Positions 1 to 8,111 of a stretch of 64,000 nt of DNA are shown here, in pieces. Within the stretch, counting starts at the first letter, position 1. The number at the start of each line of letters is the position of its first letter. The stretch comes from Arthrobacter sp. KBS0703. Its GTDB lineage: Bacteria > Actinomycetota > Actinomycetes > Actinomycetales > Micrococcaceae. The stretch lies in contig NZ_MVDG02000001.1 in the NCBI RefSeq assembly GCF_002008315.2, positions 4,154,001-4,218,000 of the forward strand, read 5' to 3'. Both the position numbers and the translations under genes were made by a program. The notes under the pieces were generated by a model. It saw only the letters and a list, made by a program, of their open reading frames with translations. It was not told where the DNA came from and ran no database searches.

Positions 1-597
1 GGCGGCGCGGCAGAGACCGCCGTCGTCGACGCCCTGGACGAAGCCCAGGTGGAAGAGTTCGTCGGCCAGGTGGCCAAGAAGACCGGACGGATCGACGTCT
101 CGTTCAACCTCATTTCCCTCGGCGATGTCCAGCAGCCGCTCATGGAGATCCCCGCGGCGGACTTCCTCAAGCCCATCGCCAACGCCGCGCGCACGCACTT
201 CCTCACCACCCGGGCCGCGGCGCGGCACATGATCCGGCAGCGCTCGGGGGTGGTGCTGACGTTCGGCGGTTCCGGGCCGCAGACCCTCGCGGGGCTGGGC
301 GGATTCAAGGTGGCGCTGGACGCCATGGAAGGACTGCGCCGGCAATGGGCCTTGGAGCTCGGAAAGCACGGCATCCGCGTCGTCACGATCGTCACGGGCG
401 GGATCACCGAGACCATTCCCTGGCAGATGGAAGGCCGCGAGGAGATCGTGGGCGAGATCATCAGGACGGCCCACCTCAACCGGACGGCCACCCTGGAGGA
501 CGTGGGCAACGTGGCCGCCTTCGCCGCCTCGGACAAGGCGGGGTCCATGACGGACGCCACCTTCAATATCTCCGGCGGCGCGATCGTTGACTACTGA
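1..597 (+). CDS. SDR-family oxidoreductase, 5' end cut by window
   Basis: The frame is open from base 1, so the N-terminal Rossmann half with the cofactor glycine motif lies outside the window; 198 residues remain. The visible part has the usual short-chain dehydrogenase layout: a strand ending in SGVVLTFGGSG, a helix containing FKVALDAMEG, then VTGGITETI and the C-terminal SGGAIVDY. Family knowledge places a catalytic Tyr four residues before the conserved Lys (YxxxK). Here the Lys of GGFK is preceded at that position by Leu (LGGFK), and the following helix reads like a normal SDR. It may therefore be a non-catalytic or atypical SDR. It ends 18 bp from the convergent gntR. The substrate is unknown. 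Confidence 0.8.
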   Translation, partial: GGAAETAVVDALDEAQVEEFVGQVAKKTGRIDVSFNLISLGDVQQPLMEIPAADFLKPIANAARTHFLTTRAAARHMIRQRSGVVLTFGGSGPQTLAGLGGFKVALDAMEGLRRQWALELGKHGIRVVTIVTGGITETIPWQMEGREEIVGEIIRTAHLNRTATLEDVGNVAAFAASDKAGSMTDATFNISGGAIVDY

Positions 598-615
598 CGC
601 GACCGCTAAGCCGGC

Positions 616-1275
616 TTACGCCACCAGGACGGCGGCCGCACTGTCCATGTGCTCGCGAATGGTCTTGCCGGCCAGGGAGGCGTCGCCGGTCTCGATGGCC
701 GCCACGATGTCGTGGTGCCGTTCGACGCTCATGTTCCTGACGCCCTTCTCCAGGCCGGCAAACATGATGGACATCCGGATGGATCCCTCCAGCGATTCCC
801 AGGAGTGAAGCAGTGTCTCGTTGCCGGTAAGCCGGCACATGGTGCGGTGGAACTCGAGGTCGGACTCGATCCGCTCCTCGAGGCTGCCTTCGGTTGCGGC
901 CGCCATGGCGTCGATTGCCGCGCGCAGCGACGTGATCACATTTTGGCGGTCCGGGAGTTCGCACAGGGCCCGGGCTGCGAGGGACTCCAGCGCGGCCCGC
1001 ACGGAGTAGATATCGCGGATTTCCTTGGCATCCAGGTGGCGAACGGAGAGGCGGCCGCGCGGGCCCGCGGACAGCAGGCCTTCCTGCTCGAGCTGCCGCA
1101 GGGCCTCCCGGAGCGTTCCACGGCTGATCTGGAGCATGTCGGACAGCTCGGTTTCCACCAGGTGCCGGCCGGGCTCAAGCTCGCCGCTGGTGATGGCGGT
1201 GCGCAGCGCGGAAAGCGCCTGCTCGCGAAGGCTCTTCTTTTCCAGTCCCAGCAGGGGTGCTGTTGCTCCGGCCAT
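616..1275 (-). CDS. GntR-family regulator, FadR/FCD subgroup
   Basis: A 219-residue protein. The N-terminal winged helix-turn-helix (about residues 14-80) contains LREQALSALRTAITSGELEPG and the recognition region MLQISRGTLREALRQLEQEGLL, typical of GntR. Residues about 85-215 form an all-helical FCD effector domain with the metal/ligand-type histidines of EFHRTM and ERHHDIVAAIE. ATG at 1275 is preceded by GAGGAC about 7 bp upstream. The gene lies after the symporter and split-transketolase genes on the same strand, behind a 131-bp gap with operator-like repeats that also occur in the divergent promoter at 4728-4773. It is therefore inferred to be the local regulator, and autoregulated. The effector is probably a pathway sugar or sugar acid, but this is not shown. 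Confidence 0.9.
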   Translation of the reverse strand: MAGATAPLLGLEKKSLREQALSALRTAITSGELEPGRHLVETELSDMLQISRGTLREALRQLEQEGLLSAGPRGRLSVRHLDAKEIRDIYSVRAALESLAARALCELPDRQNVITSLRAAIDAMAAATEGSLEERIESDLEFHRTMCRLTGNETLLHSWESLEGSIRMSIMFAGLEKGVRNMSVERHHDIVAAIETGDASLAGKTIREHMDSAAAVLVA

Positions 1276-1297
1276 CGTTCGTCCTCAAGGTCAGTGA

Positions 1298-1344
1298 CTC
1301 TATGTCAGTGGTCAACTGTTTACAGCTGGTCTGTTAACTGTTGA
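1298..1344. promoter_or_regulatory. Putative GntR operator upstream of gntR
   Basis: The gap in front of gntR contains CTCTATGTCA-GTG-GTCAAC at 1298-1316, which matches CTCTATGTCA-ACA-GTCAAC at 4728-4746 in 16 of 19 bases. It is followed by CTGTTTACAG and CTGTTAACTGTTGA. The same GTCAAC/GTTGAC half-sites recur in the divergent promoter of the pathway genes, which fits one GntR protein binding both places. The binding itself is inferred. Confidence 0.6.
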
Positions 1345-1406
1345 TGTTACGTCAGAAGCGCGGAACCGGCGCGTACCGGCCCCGCGCTTCCGCCCGGAGA
1401 TTCCGC

Positions 1407-2414
1407 TCAGCCAAGCTCCGCAAGAACCTTGGCCACGATCCGCTGCACGGACAGGCCGTAGCGTTCGTGCAGGGTGGGCAGCGCGCCCGCGTCGAGGAAA
1501 GCGTCTGGCAGCGCCACCGGCACCACCCGCTTGCCCAGGCCGGCGGTGACGACGGCGGAGGCAACCGTTTCGAACAGGCCGCCCACCACGCTGTGGTTCT
1601 CCAGCGTCACGGCGAGACGGTCGGTGTTCAGCTCCGCCAGCACCGTTTCGGCGTCGAACGGCTTGATGGTGGGGGCATGCACGACGGCGACGTCCACGTT
1701 GTGCGCCGCCAGCGCCTTGGCGGCCTGCAGTGCCCGCATGGTCATGAGCCCGCTGGAGACAAACACGACGTCGTTCCCGCCGCGCAGCACCTTGGCCTTG
1801 CCGAGCTCGAACGTGTAGCCGTACTCGTCCAGCACCGTGGGGACGTTGCCGCGGAGCAGCCGCAGGTACGTGGGCCCGTCGCTGGCTGCCAGCTGCGGCA
1901 CGGCCTGTTCGATGTCGATCGAGTCGCAGGGATCCACGATGGTCAGATTGGGCATGCCGCGGAAGATCGCCATGTCTTCGGTGGCCTGGTGGCTTGGCCC
2001 GTAGCCGGTGGTCAGGCCAGGAAGTCCGCCCACGATGTTCACGTTCAGGTTCGGCTCGGCGCTGTCCAGGCACAGGAAGTCATAGGCACGCCGGGCGGCG
2101 AACACGGAGTAGGTGGACGCGAACGGCACCAGGCCGGTCTCCGCCAAACCCGCCGCGGCGCCGAACAGGAGCTGCTCGGCCATGCCCATCTGGAAGAACC
2201 GCTCCGGGAAGGCCTGGGCGAAGATGTGCATGTCCGTGTATTTGCCGAGGTCGGCAGTGAGGCCAACGATTTTGTCGTTCTCCTGCGCGGCCTTGACCAG
2301 GGCGTGCCCGAACGGGGCGGACGCGGTCTTCTGGCCCGGATCGGCGAAGGACGCGATCATGGCCGAGGTCTTCAGCTTCGGTGCGGTGCCCGTCAAGGCG
2401 GTGGAGGTGCTCAT
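1407..2414 (-). CDS. Split transketolase, C-terminal subunit (Pyr + C domains)
   Basis: A 335-residue protein carrying the pyrimidine-binding and C-terminal transketolase domains. It includes DPGQKTASAPFGHALVKAA at the start, the GMAEQLLFGAAAGLAETG region with the catalytic Glu that activates thiamine diphosphate, and FASTYSVFAARRAYDF. Transketolases normally have about 650 residues in one chain; here the two halves are separate genes. ATG at 2414 overlaps the N-terminal subunit's stop as ATGA, so the subunits are translationally coupled. It transfers a two-carbon ketol unit with its partner. Split forms occur in specialised sugar pathways, such as the apulose-4-phosphate transketolases of D-apiose catabolism; assignment here to apiose, erythrulose or pentose is inference only. 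Confidence 0.9.
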   Translation of the reverse strand: MSTSTALTGTAPKLKTSAMIASFADPGQKTASAPFGHALVKAAQENDKIVGLTADLGKYTDMHIFAQAFPERFFQMGMAEQLLFGAAAGLAETGLVPFASTYSVFAARRAYDFLCLDSAEPNLNVNIVGGLPGLTTGYGPSHQATEDMAIFRGMPNLTIVDPCDSIDIEQAVPQLAASDGPTYLRLLRGNVPTVLDEYGYTFELGKAKVLRGGNDVVFVSSGLMTMRALQAAKALAAHNVDVAVVHAPTIKPFDAETVLAELNTDRLAVTLENHSVVGGLFETVASAVVTAGLGKRVVPVALPDAFLDAGALPTLHERYGLSVQRIVAKVLAELG

Positions 2415-3301
2415 CGGACTGCCTTCCCTTCGTATCCTGCGGTCAGCTGCTCGCGGCAAAGCTGCCATTCGTGTTCCTCGATGCGCATGAAGTGCGCCTT
2501 CTCGCGGTCCTCGAGCAGCGGCACGCCGCGGCCCACTTTCGTGTCGCACAGGATGACGGAGGGACGCCCGACGGCGGCCGCCTGGGCTGCTGCGTTGTCG
2601 AACGCCGCCAGCAGCGCGCCGACGTCGTTCCCGTCCACCCGCTGGGTGTACCAGCCGAAGGCTTCCCACTTTTCCGTGACGGGTTCGGTGCGGAGCACGG
2701 TGTCCGTCTTGCCGTCCGCCTGCAGGGCGTTGATGTCCACCATCGCGGTGAGGTTGCCCAGCTGGTGGTGGTGCGCACCCATGGCGGCCTCCCAGGTGGA
2801 GCCCTCGTCCAGTTCGCCGTCGGAGAGGAAGTTGTAGACCCTCGCCGCGGAGCCCTGGTGGCGCAGGCCCAGTGCCATGCCGACGGCGATGGTGAGGCCG
2901 TGGCCCAGCGATCCGCCGGAGATTTCCATGCCCGGGGTGTAGGTGGACATCCCTGACATCGGGAGCCGGGAATCGTCGGAACCGTAGGTTTCCAGTTCCT
3001 CGACCGGAAAGATGCCGGCCTCGGCCAGCGCGGCGTAGTGGCCGATTGCGTAGTGCCCGGTAGAGAGCAGGAAGCGGTCACGCCCTTCCCAGCCGGGGTT
3101 GTCCGCCTGGAAGCGGAGCTGGTCCGCGTACACGGCGGCCAGCATGTCCGCCGCCCCGAGGGCCTGGCCGACGTAGCCCTGGCCCTGGACCTCGCCCATG
3201 GTGAGGGCGTGATGACGGATCCGGTAAGCGGCAGCGCTGATGCGGTGCAAGCGGTCCGTGGCAGTTTCTTTCAGCGTGCGTGTTTCCTGATCAATAGTCA
3301 T
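2411..3301 (-). CDS. Split transketolase, N-terminal subunit (TPP-binding)
   Basis: A 296-residue protein corresponding to the PP domain of transketolase. The thiamine-diphosphate/metal motif is visible as SDGELDEGSTWEAAMGAHHH (GDG-type motif with Glu and following Asn equivalent in the INALQADG segment). The FLLSTGHYAIGHYAALAE and GGSLGHGLTIAVGMALG segments are characteristic. The start at 3301 (MTIDQETRTLKE) shares one base with the stop of the upstream symporter (TAATG). The stop overlaps the next gene by four bases. Symporter, N-subunit and C-subunit thus form one tight operon. It needs the C-subunit for activity. Confidence 0.9.
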   Translation of the reverse strand: MTIDQETRTLKETATDRLHRISAAAYRIRHHALTMGEVQGQGYVGQALGAADMLAAVYADQLRFQADNPGWEGRDRFLLSTGHYAIGHYAALAEAGIFPVEELETYGSDDSRLPMSGMSTYTPGMEISGGSLGHGLTIAVGMALGLRHQGSAARVYNFLSDGELDEGSTWEAAMGAHHHQLGNLTAMVDINALQADGKTDTVLRTEPVTEKWEAFGWYTQRVDGNDVGALLAAFDNAAAQAAAVGRPSVILCDTKVGRGVPLLEDREKAHFMRIEEHEWQLCREQLTAGYEGKAVR

Positions 3302-4638
3302 TAGACCGTCACCGACTCGGGGGTGTTCTTCGTGGCCTCGTCCGCCAACTGGCGCTCGCGCTTGCCCCAGGTTTCGCGGGTGGCGACTGCGGCCCAGAGG
3401 CCAATGGCTGCGTACAGGCCAAAGAGCAGTGCCGGGCCCATCCAGCCGAAGCTGACGAACAGCAGCGTGGTGATGAAGGGGGTGAAGCCGGAGACCATGG
3501 CCGAGATCTGGTAGGACAGGGATGCGCCGGAGGCGCGGGTCTTCGCCTGGAAGAGTTCCGGGAACCAGGCGCCCTGGGAGCCGGCGAGCGAGTTCTGGCA
3601 GACCGCGTAGGAGATCACGAGGGTGGCGATGATGAAGATGGCCATGCCGGTGTTGACCAGCAGGAACATGGGGATCGCGAACAGCAGGGCGAAGGCGCAG
3701 GACCAGATGTAGAGCGGCCGGCGGCCGATCCTGTCCGTCAGGCGCGCCCAGGCCTGGGTGGCGAAGATGCCGATTGCGGAGGCGATGCACAGCGCCACGA
3801 GCGTCTGGGTCTTGTCGGCCAGGTGCTGGCTGTTCAGGTAGGAAATCATGTAGGTGATGGACACGGCGTAGCCGGCGGTCTCTGCGATGCGGAGGCCGAT
3901 GCCCTTGACGATGTTGCGCCAGTCCGTCTTGATGACCTCGACGATGGGGGACTTCACGATGTCCCCGCTGTCCTTGACCTCATCAAAGACGGGGGATTCG
4001 GGCACCTTGGAGCGGATGATCAGGCCGACGACCACCAGCACGATGCTGGCAAGGAAGGGAATGCGCCACGCGAGTTCGCCGCCGAGCTGGACGCTGACGA
4101 GGAAGACCAGGTTGGCCAGGAGGAGACCCACGGGGAAGCCGGCCTGGACGATGCCGGTGTACTTGCCCTTGGCCTTCCAGGGTGCGTGCTCGTAGCTCAT
4201 CAGGATGGCGCCGCCCCATTCAGCGCCGAAGGCCAGGCCCTGGACGATGCGGACGAACACGAGCAGGGCGGGAGCCAGCAGGCCCACCTGGCTGTAGGTG
4301 GGGAGCAGGCCGATCAGGAACGTGGCAACGCCCATAAGGATCAGCGACGCCACCAGGACGGGCTTGCGGCCAAGCTTGTCGCCCAAGTGGCCGCCGATGA
4401 TGCCGCCGATGGGGCGGGCCGCAAAGCCGACGCCGAGGGTGGCGAAGGCGGCCAGCGTGCCGGTCACCGGATCTCCGGTCGGGAAGAAGGCCGTTCCGAA
4501 GTAGAGTGCAGCCGCGGTGCCGAATCCGATGAAGTCGTAGGTCTCGATCACTGCGCCGACGCCGGAGCCGATGGCGACCCGCCTGGCGTCCTTGGTGCCG
4601 TGGACCGGGCCCCTCATGCTGAGAGCTTCTTTGCTCAT
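3301..4638 (-). CDS. MFS transporter, metabolite:H+ symporter (MHS) type
   Basis: A 445-residue protein with twelve predicted membrane segments. The MHS-type signature is clear: GAVIETYDFIGFG in helix 1, PIGGIIGGHLGDKLGRKPVL between helices 2 and 3, and ARLTDRIGRRPL in the second half. MHS symporters import organic acids, polyols or osmolytes with protons. The start at 4638 (MSKEALSMRG) is chosen because AAGGGA lies about 8 bp upstream. The gene heads the operon with the split transketolase, so it probably brings in the pathway substrate. The promoter lies in the operator-rich gap shared with the divergent isomerase gene. Confidence 0.88.
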   Translation of the reverse strand: MSKEALSMRGPVHGTKDARRVAIGSGVGAVIETYDFIGFGTAAALYFGTAFFPTGDPVTGTLAAFATLGVGFAARPIGGIIGGHLGDKLGRKPVLVASLILMGVATFLIGLLPTYSQVGLLAPALLVFVRIVQGLAFGAEWGGAILMSYEHAPWKAKGKYTGIVQAGFPVGLLLANLVFLVSVQLGGELAWRIPFLASIVLVVVGLIIRSKVPESPVFDEVKDSGDIVKSPIVEVIKTDWRNIVKGIGLRIAETAGYAVSITYMISYLNSQHLADKTQTLVALCIASAIGIFATQAWARLTDRIGRRPLYIWSCAFALLFAIPMFLLVNTGMAIFIIATLVISYAVCQNSLAGSQGAWFPELFQAKTRASGASLSYQISAMVSGFTPFITTLLFVSFGWMGPALLFGLYAAIGLWAAVATRETWGKRERQLADEATKNTPESVTV

Positions 4639-4727
4639 TGTGAATCCCTTTCGAAGAGCGCCCTGCGCTTCCGCACCGGCACTGTCGACTGTTAACAAAT
4701 GATATGCCAGTGTGACCTGCATCATGC

Positions 4728-4784
4728 CTCTATGTCAACAGTCAACTTCAAAGGTTGACTGTTGACAGTCAACGTCTGTACTGT
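4728..4784. promoter_or_regulatory. Divergent promoter with GntR-type inverted repeat
   Basis: Between the symporter and isomerase genes there is a perfect inverted repeat, TGTCAACAGTCAAC (4733-4746) and GTTGACTGTTGACA (4754-4767), arms 14 bp and spacer 7 bp. The second arm continues into GTTGACTG-TTGA-CAGTCAAC (4754-4773), another palindrome. A plausible plus-strand promoter is TTGACT (4755-4760), 18 bp, TACTGT (4779-4784), so the operator overlaps the -35. The same half-sites occur before gntR. Confidence 0.7.
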
Positions 4785-4831
4785 GGTTTTCATCACTACC
4801 GCCCCCGGGCATAACCAGAGGATCAACGACG

Positions 4832-5656
4832 ATGTTCAACTCCCGACTCGGCTGCTCGTCCATCAGCTTCCGCCACCAGGATCTGGGCACCGCACTGCGG
4901 ACCATCGGAGGCCTGGGCTTCGAAGAAATCGACCTGGGCGCCCTGCCGGGCGTCTGCGACCACGTCCCCTATGACCTGGATGCGGATGCCGTCACGGCCG
5001 TCACTGCGAAGGTTGCCGCCTCGGGGCTGCGGGTCCGCTCTGTCAACGGGGACATCGGGGACCTCAACGCACAGCTCGACGCCGGCCAGCAGGCGGCCCG
5101 CGACCGGCACCTTGATGCGCTGCTCACCCTCACGGCGAACACGGGCGCGAAGGCGCTGGTCCTTCCGTGCGGCGCCCTGGGCCACGAACCGGTCCGGAGC
5201 CCCGAGGAGGACCTCGACGAAATAGCAGCCCAACTGACCCGGGCCGGCCAGCGGGCGGCGGAGTTCGGCGTCGAACTCTGGACCGAGTCACTGCACTTCC
5301 TGCGCTTCTGCTGGAACCTGGAGCGCGCGGAGCTGCTGGCCCGCCGGCTGGCAGGTTCCGGCGTCGGGATTGTGATGGACTTCAGCCACATCGTCGCCGC
5401 CGGTGAAGACCCGCTGGAGTACATCGAACGCCAGCAGGGCCGGATTGCCCACGTGCACCTGCGCGACGCCGTGCCCGGCAACATCAACCTGAGCATCGGA
5501 AACGGCCACGCCGACTTCGCCGCCGGACTCCGGTCCCTGGCAGGGCACGGCTACGCCGGCCACTTCTCGCTCGAGCTGGAGACCCGGGACATCACCCACG
5601 ACGAACGCCCGGCAGCCGCGGCCAAGGCAGCCAGTTTCATCACCGACCTGATCTGA
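4832..5656 (+). CDS. Sugar phosphate isomerase/epimerase-like TIM barrel
   Basis: A 274-residue protein of the xylose-isomerase-like/AP-endonuclease-2 TIM-barrel family. The expected metal ligands are present: Glu in LWTESLHFLRF, Asp and His in MDFSHIV, the HVHLRD strand, and a terminal Glu in SLELETRD. These enzymes interconvert keto and aldo sugars, or epimerise them, through a metal-bound enediolate. It is the first gene of the plus-strand arm, directly behind the operator region, followed by an SDR and a dihydroxyacetone-kinase-type gene. Within the locus it could be the aldose-ketose isomerase (apiose or tetrose), but the sequence does not fix the substrate. Confidence 0.85.
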   Translation: MFNSRLGCSSISFRHQDLGTALRTIGGLGFEEIDLGALPGVCDHVPYDLDADAVTAVTAKVAASGLRVRSVNGDIGDLNAQLDAGQQAARDRHLDALLTLTANTGAKALVLPCGALGHEPVRSPEEDLDEIAAQLTRAGQRAAEFGVELWTESLHFLRFCWNLERAELLARRLAGSGVGIVMDFSHIVAAGEDPLEYIERQQGRIAHVHLRDAVPGNINLSIGNGHADFAAGLRSLAGHGYAGHFSLELETRDITHDERPAAAAKAASFITDLI

Positions 5657-5712
5657 ACCGACCCACCCGAATCAACTCACCTGAACCACCACCAAGCAAC
5701 CCAAGGAGCATC

Positions 5713-6486
5713 ATGACCACCATCCAGCGCACCGCCGTCCTCACCGGAGCCACCTCGGACCGCGGCATCGGGATCACCACCGCACGCCGCTACGCCAGCC
5801 AAGGCTGGGGCATCGTGATCCTGGACCTCGACGGCGAGAAGTCCGCGAAGGTCGCAGCGGAAATCGGCAACGAATTCAATGTCCCGGCTTTCGGCTACGA
5901 GATCGACGTTGCCAACGAGGACTCCGTCAACGCCGCCTACAAGGCAGTGGCGGCCGAGGTCAGTTCCGGCACGCTTCCGGCCGTCGGCGCTTTGGCCAAC
6001 ATCGCCGGCATCACCTCTCCCGTGCCGTTCCTGGAAACCACCCTGGATCTCTGGAACCAGGTCATGGCAGTCAACTCCACCGGCACGTACCTGGTGACCA
6101 AGGCGTTCCTGCCGGACATGATCGCCAGCGGCTGGGGCCGGATCGTCAACATGTCCTCTGTTTCCGCCCAGCGCGGCGGCGGCGTCTTCGGCAAGGTCCC
6201 CTACTCGGCCGCCAAGGCAGCCATCCTGGGCTTCACCAAGGCCCTGGCCCGCGAAATCGGCGCCACGGGAGTGACCGTCAACGCCATCACGCCGGGAGCC
6301 GTGGACACCAACATCCGGGTGGGCAGCACCGATGAGCAGGAAGCCGCCATCAACGCCGGCATCCCGCTGGGCCGCAACGCCACCACGGAAGAGATCGCGG
6401 CCGTCATCACCTTCCTGTCCTCGGAGGAGTCGGCCTACCTCACCGGCACCACCATCGACATCAACGGCGGCAGCCACATCCACTAA
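5713..6486 (+). CDS. SDR-family NAD(P)-dependent dehydrogenase
   Basis: A 257-residue classical short-chain dehydrogenase. It shows the cofactor motif TGATSDRGIG near the N-terminus, NIAG, the catalytic Ser of MSSVSAQ, the catalytic YSAAK and a C-terminal TGTTIDINGG. LDLDGEK after strand 2 has an acidic residue, suggesting NAD preference. AAGGAG precedes the ATG. It lies 56 bp after the isomerase gene and 32 bp before the kinase-like gene, so it is probably in the same transcript. A role in oxidising a polyol or sugar of the pathway is likely; the substrate is unknown. Confidence 0.92.
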   Translation: MTTIQRTAVLTGATSDRGIGITTARRYASQGWGIVILDLDGEKSAKVAAEIGNEFNVPAFGYEIDVANEDSVNAAYKAVAAEVSSGTLPAVGALANIAGITSPVPFLETTLDLWNQVMAVNSTGTYLVTKAFLPDMIASGWGRIVNMSSVSAQRGGGVFGKVPYSAAKAAILGFTKALAREIGATGVTVNAITPGAVDTNIRVGSTDEQEAAINAGIPLGRNATTEEIAAVITFLSSEESAYLTGTTIDINGGSHIH

Positions 6487-6518
6487 CAGCCCCTGCCCAC
6501 CCAGCTGAAAGAACCGCC

Positions 6519-6614
6519 ATGACCAGAATCTTCAACGACCCCGCCGACTTCGCCGATGAAGCGCTCGCTGGCTTCTGCGACCTCCACTCCGGACTGGTGC
6601 GCCAGGTCCCGGAC
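6519..6614 (+). CDS. Dihydroxyacetone-kinase-type gene, cut by adapter
   Basis: Only 32 codons remain (MTRIFNDPADFADEALAGFC and onward to RQVP), ending where the adapter at 6615 begins. The start matches the N-terminus of the DhaK domain of actinobacterial dihydroxyacetone kinase-like proteins, which phosphorylate dihydroxyacetone, erythrulose or related ketoses. The rest of the gene is absent; the sequence after the adapter is unrelated. The loss is an assembly gap, not a natural truncation. As the third gene of the plus-strand arm, it is the likely sugar kinase of the pathway. The identification rests on a short stretch. Confidence 0.6.
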
Positions 6615-6652
6615 CTGTCTCTTATACACATCTAGATGTGTATAAGAGACAG
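6615..6652. other. Nextera mate-pair junction adapter (artefact)
   Basis: A 38-bp perfect palindrome formed by CTGTCTCTTATACACATCT and its reverse complement, the transposase mosaic end used in Nextera mate-pair libraries. It is not bacterial sequence. The flanks are unrelated (start of a kinase gene on the left, the tail of another gene on the right), so this is a false join with missing sequence. Confidence 0.97.
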
Positions 6653-6653
6653 G

Positions 6654-6857
6654 CCGGTCCGGCCGAAGGTCGCCGGCCTCATCGGCAACCGGCGCGGGAC
6701 CGCGCCCGTGCAGTCGGGTGCGGCGCACGCGGCACGGCGGCTGGCCGAGAAGAACCTGGGGACCGCCGATCCCGGCGCGACGTCGCTGGCCATGATCTTC
6801 ACGGTGATGGGCCCGCATTTCACCGCCGTGCACGCGCCTGGGACGGCCGTGTCCTGA
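6654..6857 (+). CDS. 3' fragment of unidentified protein
   Basis: The frame is open from the adapter edge to a TGA at 6855-6857 and gives about 67 residues, ending SLAMIFTVMGPHFTAVHAPG followed by five residues. Codon use looks like real coding sequence. I do not recognise the family. The start is lost at the false join, so neither length nor function can be given. It faces the convergent molybdoenzyme gene. Confidence 0.4.
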   Translation, partial: PVRPKVAGLIGNRRGTAPVQSGAAHAARRLAEKNLGTADPGATSLAMIFTVMGPHFTAVHAPGTAVS

Positions 6858-6903
6858 CGTGCCCGAAGTCCTGGCGGGCAACTGGGGCACCTGAGATGCC
6901 GGG

Positions 6904-8011
6904 CTACTCCACCGTGACCCGCACGCGCTGCACCACGTTGTTCCCCATGCCCTGGTAGTTCCACTGCTGCTCCAGCGGCTGGACTGCGCCGGTGGCATCG
7001 CCGCCCGGCAGGCAATCTCGTGATGGCCCGGATCCGCCACCCAAGGCAGGCTCCAGCCGCGCCACGCGAAGGCGCCGGCGGCCTTGTCCAGCTGGGCATG
7101 GACCCACTTGCCGTCGATGCCGACCTCCACGCCGGTCACGGCGCCTCGCCGGACCAGGCCCGGCCGCGCAGCATGACCGGGCCGCGGGGGAGGATGCGGC
7201 GCCGCGTGAAGAAGTCCGGAATTCCCGGGGGAACCATCAGCGACCGTACCCTGATCCGCGAAACCGGCGTGCCGGCGTCGTTCGCGTTGTGCTGGTAGCG
7301 GTACGCGACCGCCTGCTGGAAGCCGTGGAACGGGGCCGTCACCACCTGGATCGACTGCAGCCATTTGACGCTCGCCATGCCGTACCAGCCGGGAACCACC
7401 AGCCGCAGCGGGTAGCCGTGCTGGGCCGGCAGCTCGCTGCCGTTCATCTTGTAGGCAAGCACGACGTCGGGCCGCAGCGCTTCCGCGATGGGCAGGCTCC
7501 GCGCGTAGTGGTGGCGGACGCCGCCCTGGACCCCTTCATCCGCCCCGGTGAACACCACCTCTACGGCTTCAGGCTCCACGCGGGCCTGCGCGAGCAGGTA
7601 GGCCAGCGGGACGCCTGTCCAGACTGCCGTGCCCACGCCCTCGAGGACCCATGGCTGGCTGAGCGGCCGCGGCTTGAGCAGTGAGCGGCCGTTGCCGGCG
7701 CATTCAAGCGTCACCGGAACGCTGATGGCCGGGTCCTTCTTGAGCGCGGCCAGGCTCAGTTCCATCGCCATCTCCACGGCGCCGCCGATCCGCAGGTGCC
7801 AGGAGCCGTCCTCTATCTGCGGGATGTCGAAGTGCGTCAGCACATAGTGCATGCCCGGCGGCGTCACGTCCTGGCGGAGGGCCTCCAGCGGCATCGAATG
7901 GTTCCGCGCGGCGAGCTGCAGTTCGTCCTGGGTGAGCGGCCCGTACGTGGGTTCCCCTGGATGCGGCCTGGGCCGGGCTGACTGACGGCGACGGTAGATC
8001 AGCTTTGTCAT
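6904..8011 (-). pseudogene. Sulfite-oxidase-family molybdoenzyme with two frameshifts
   Basis: The main frame covers the molybdopterin-binding fold: MTKLIYRRRQ at the start, the FDIPQIEDGSWHLRIGG strand, VTLECAGNGR with the Cys that ligates molybdenum, VLAYKMNGSELPAQHGYPLR and VPGWYGMASVKWL. It stops at 7136. The C-terminal dimerisation domain continues in a second frame (VTGVEVGIDGKWVHAQL to HEIACRA) and then a third (ATGAVQPLEQQWNYQGM to the TAG at 6904). Each switch is repaired by one added base, near 7136 and near 7000. Both lie within 500 bp of the adapter at 6615, so low-quality consensus is more likely than real decay. No signal peptide is obvious. Confidence 0.82.
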
Positions 8012-8111
8012 GGCGTTGCGATTCTGCTCGGTGCTGCTGACGGCGTGCTCCCTTTTAGGTTTACGCCGCACCCTCAGGGCCGTCAACAGTCCCGTCCGGC
8101 TGTGCTGCCGG

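Noticed and set aside
1341..2837. Long plus-strand frame opposite the split transketolase genes
   Set aside because: Shadow frame; the minus-strand products match transketolase domains with coupled starts and stops.
6615..6652. 38-bp palindrome as an insertion-sequence end or regulatory site
   Set aside because: The sequence is the Nextera mosaic end in its mate-pair junction form and occurs identically four times inside genes, with no transposase nearby.
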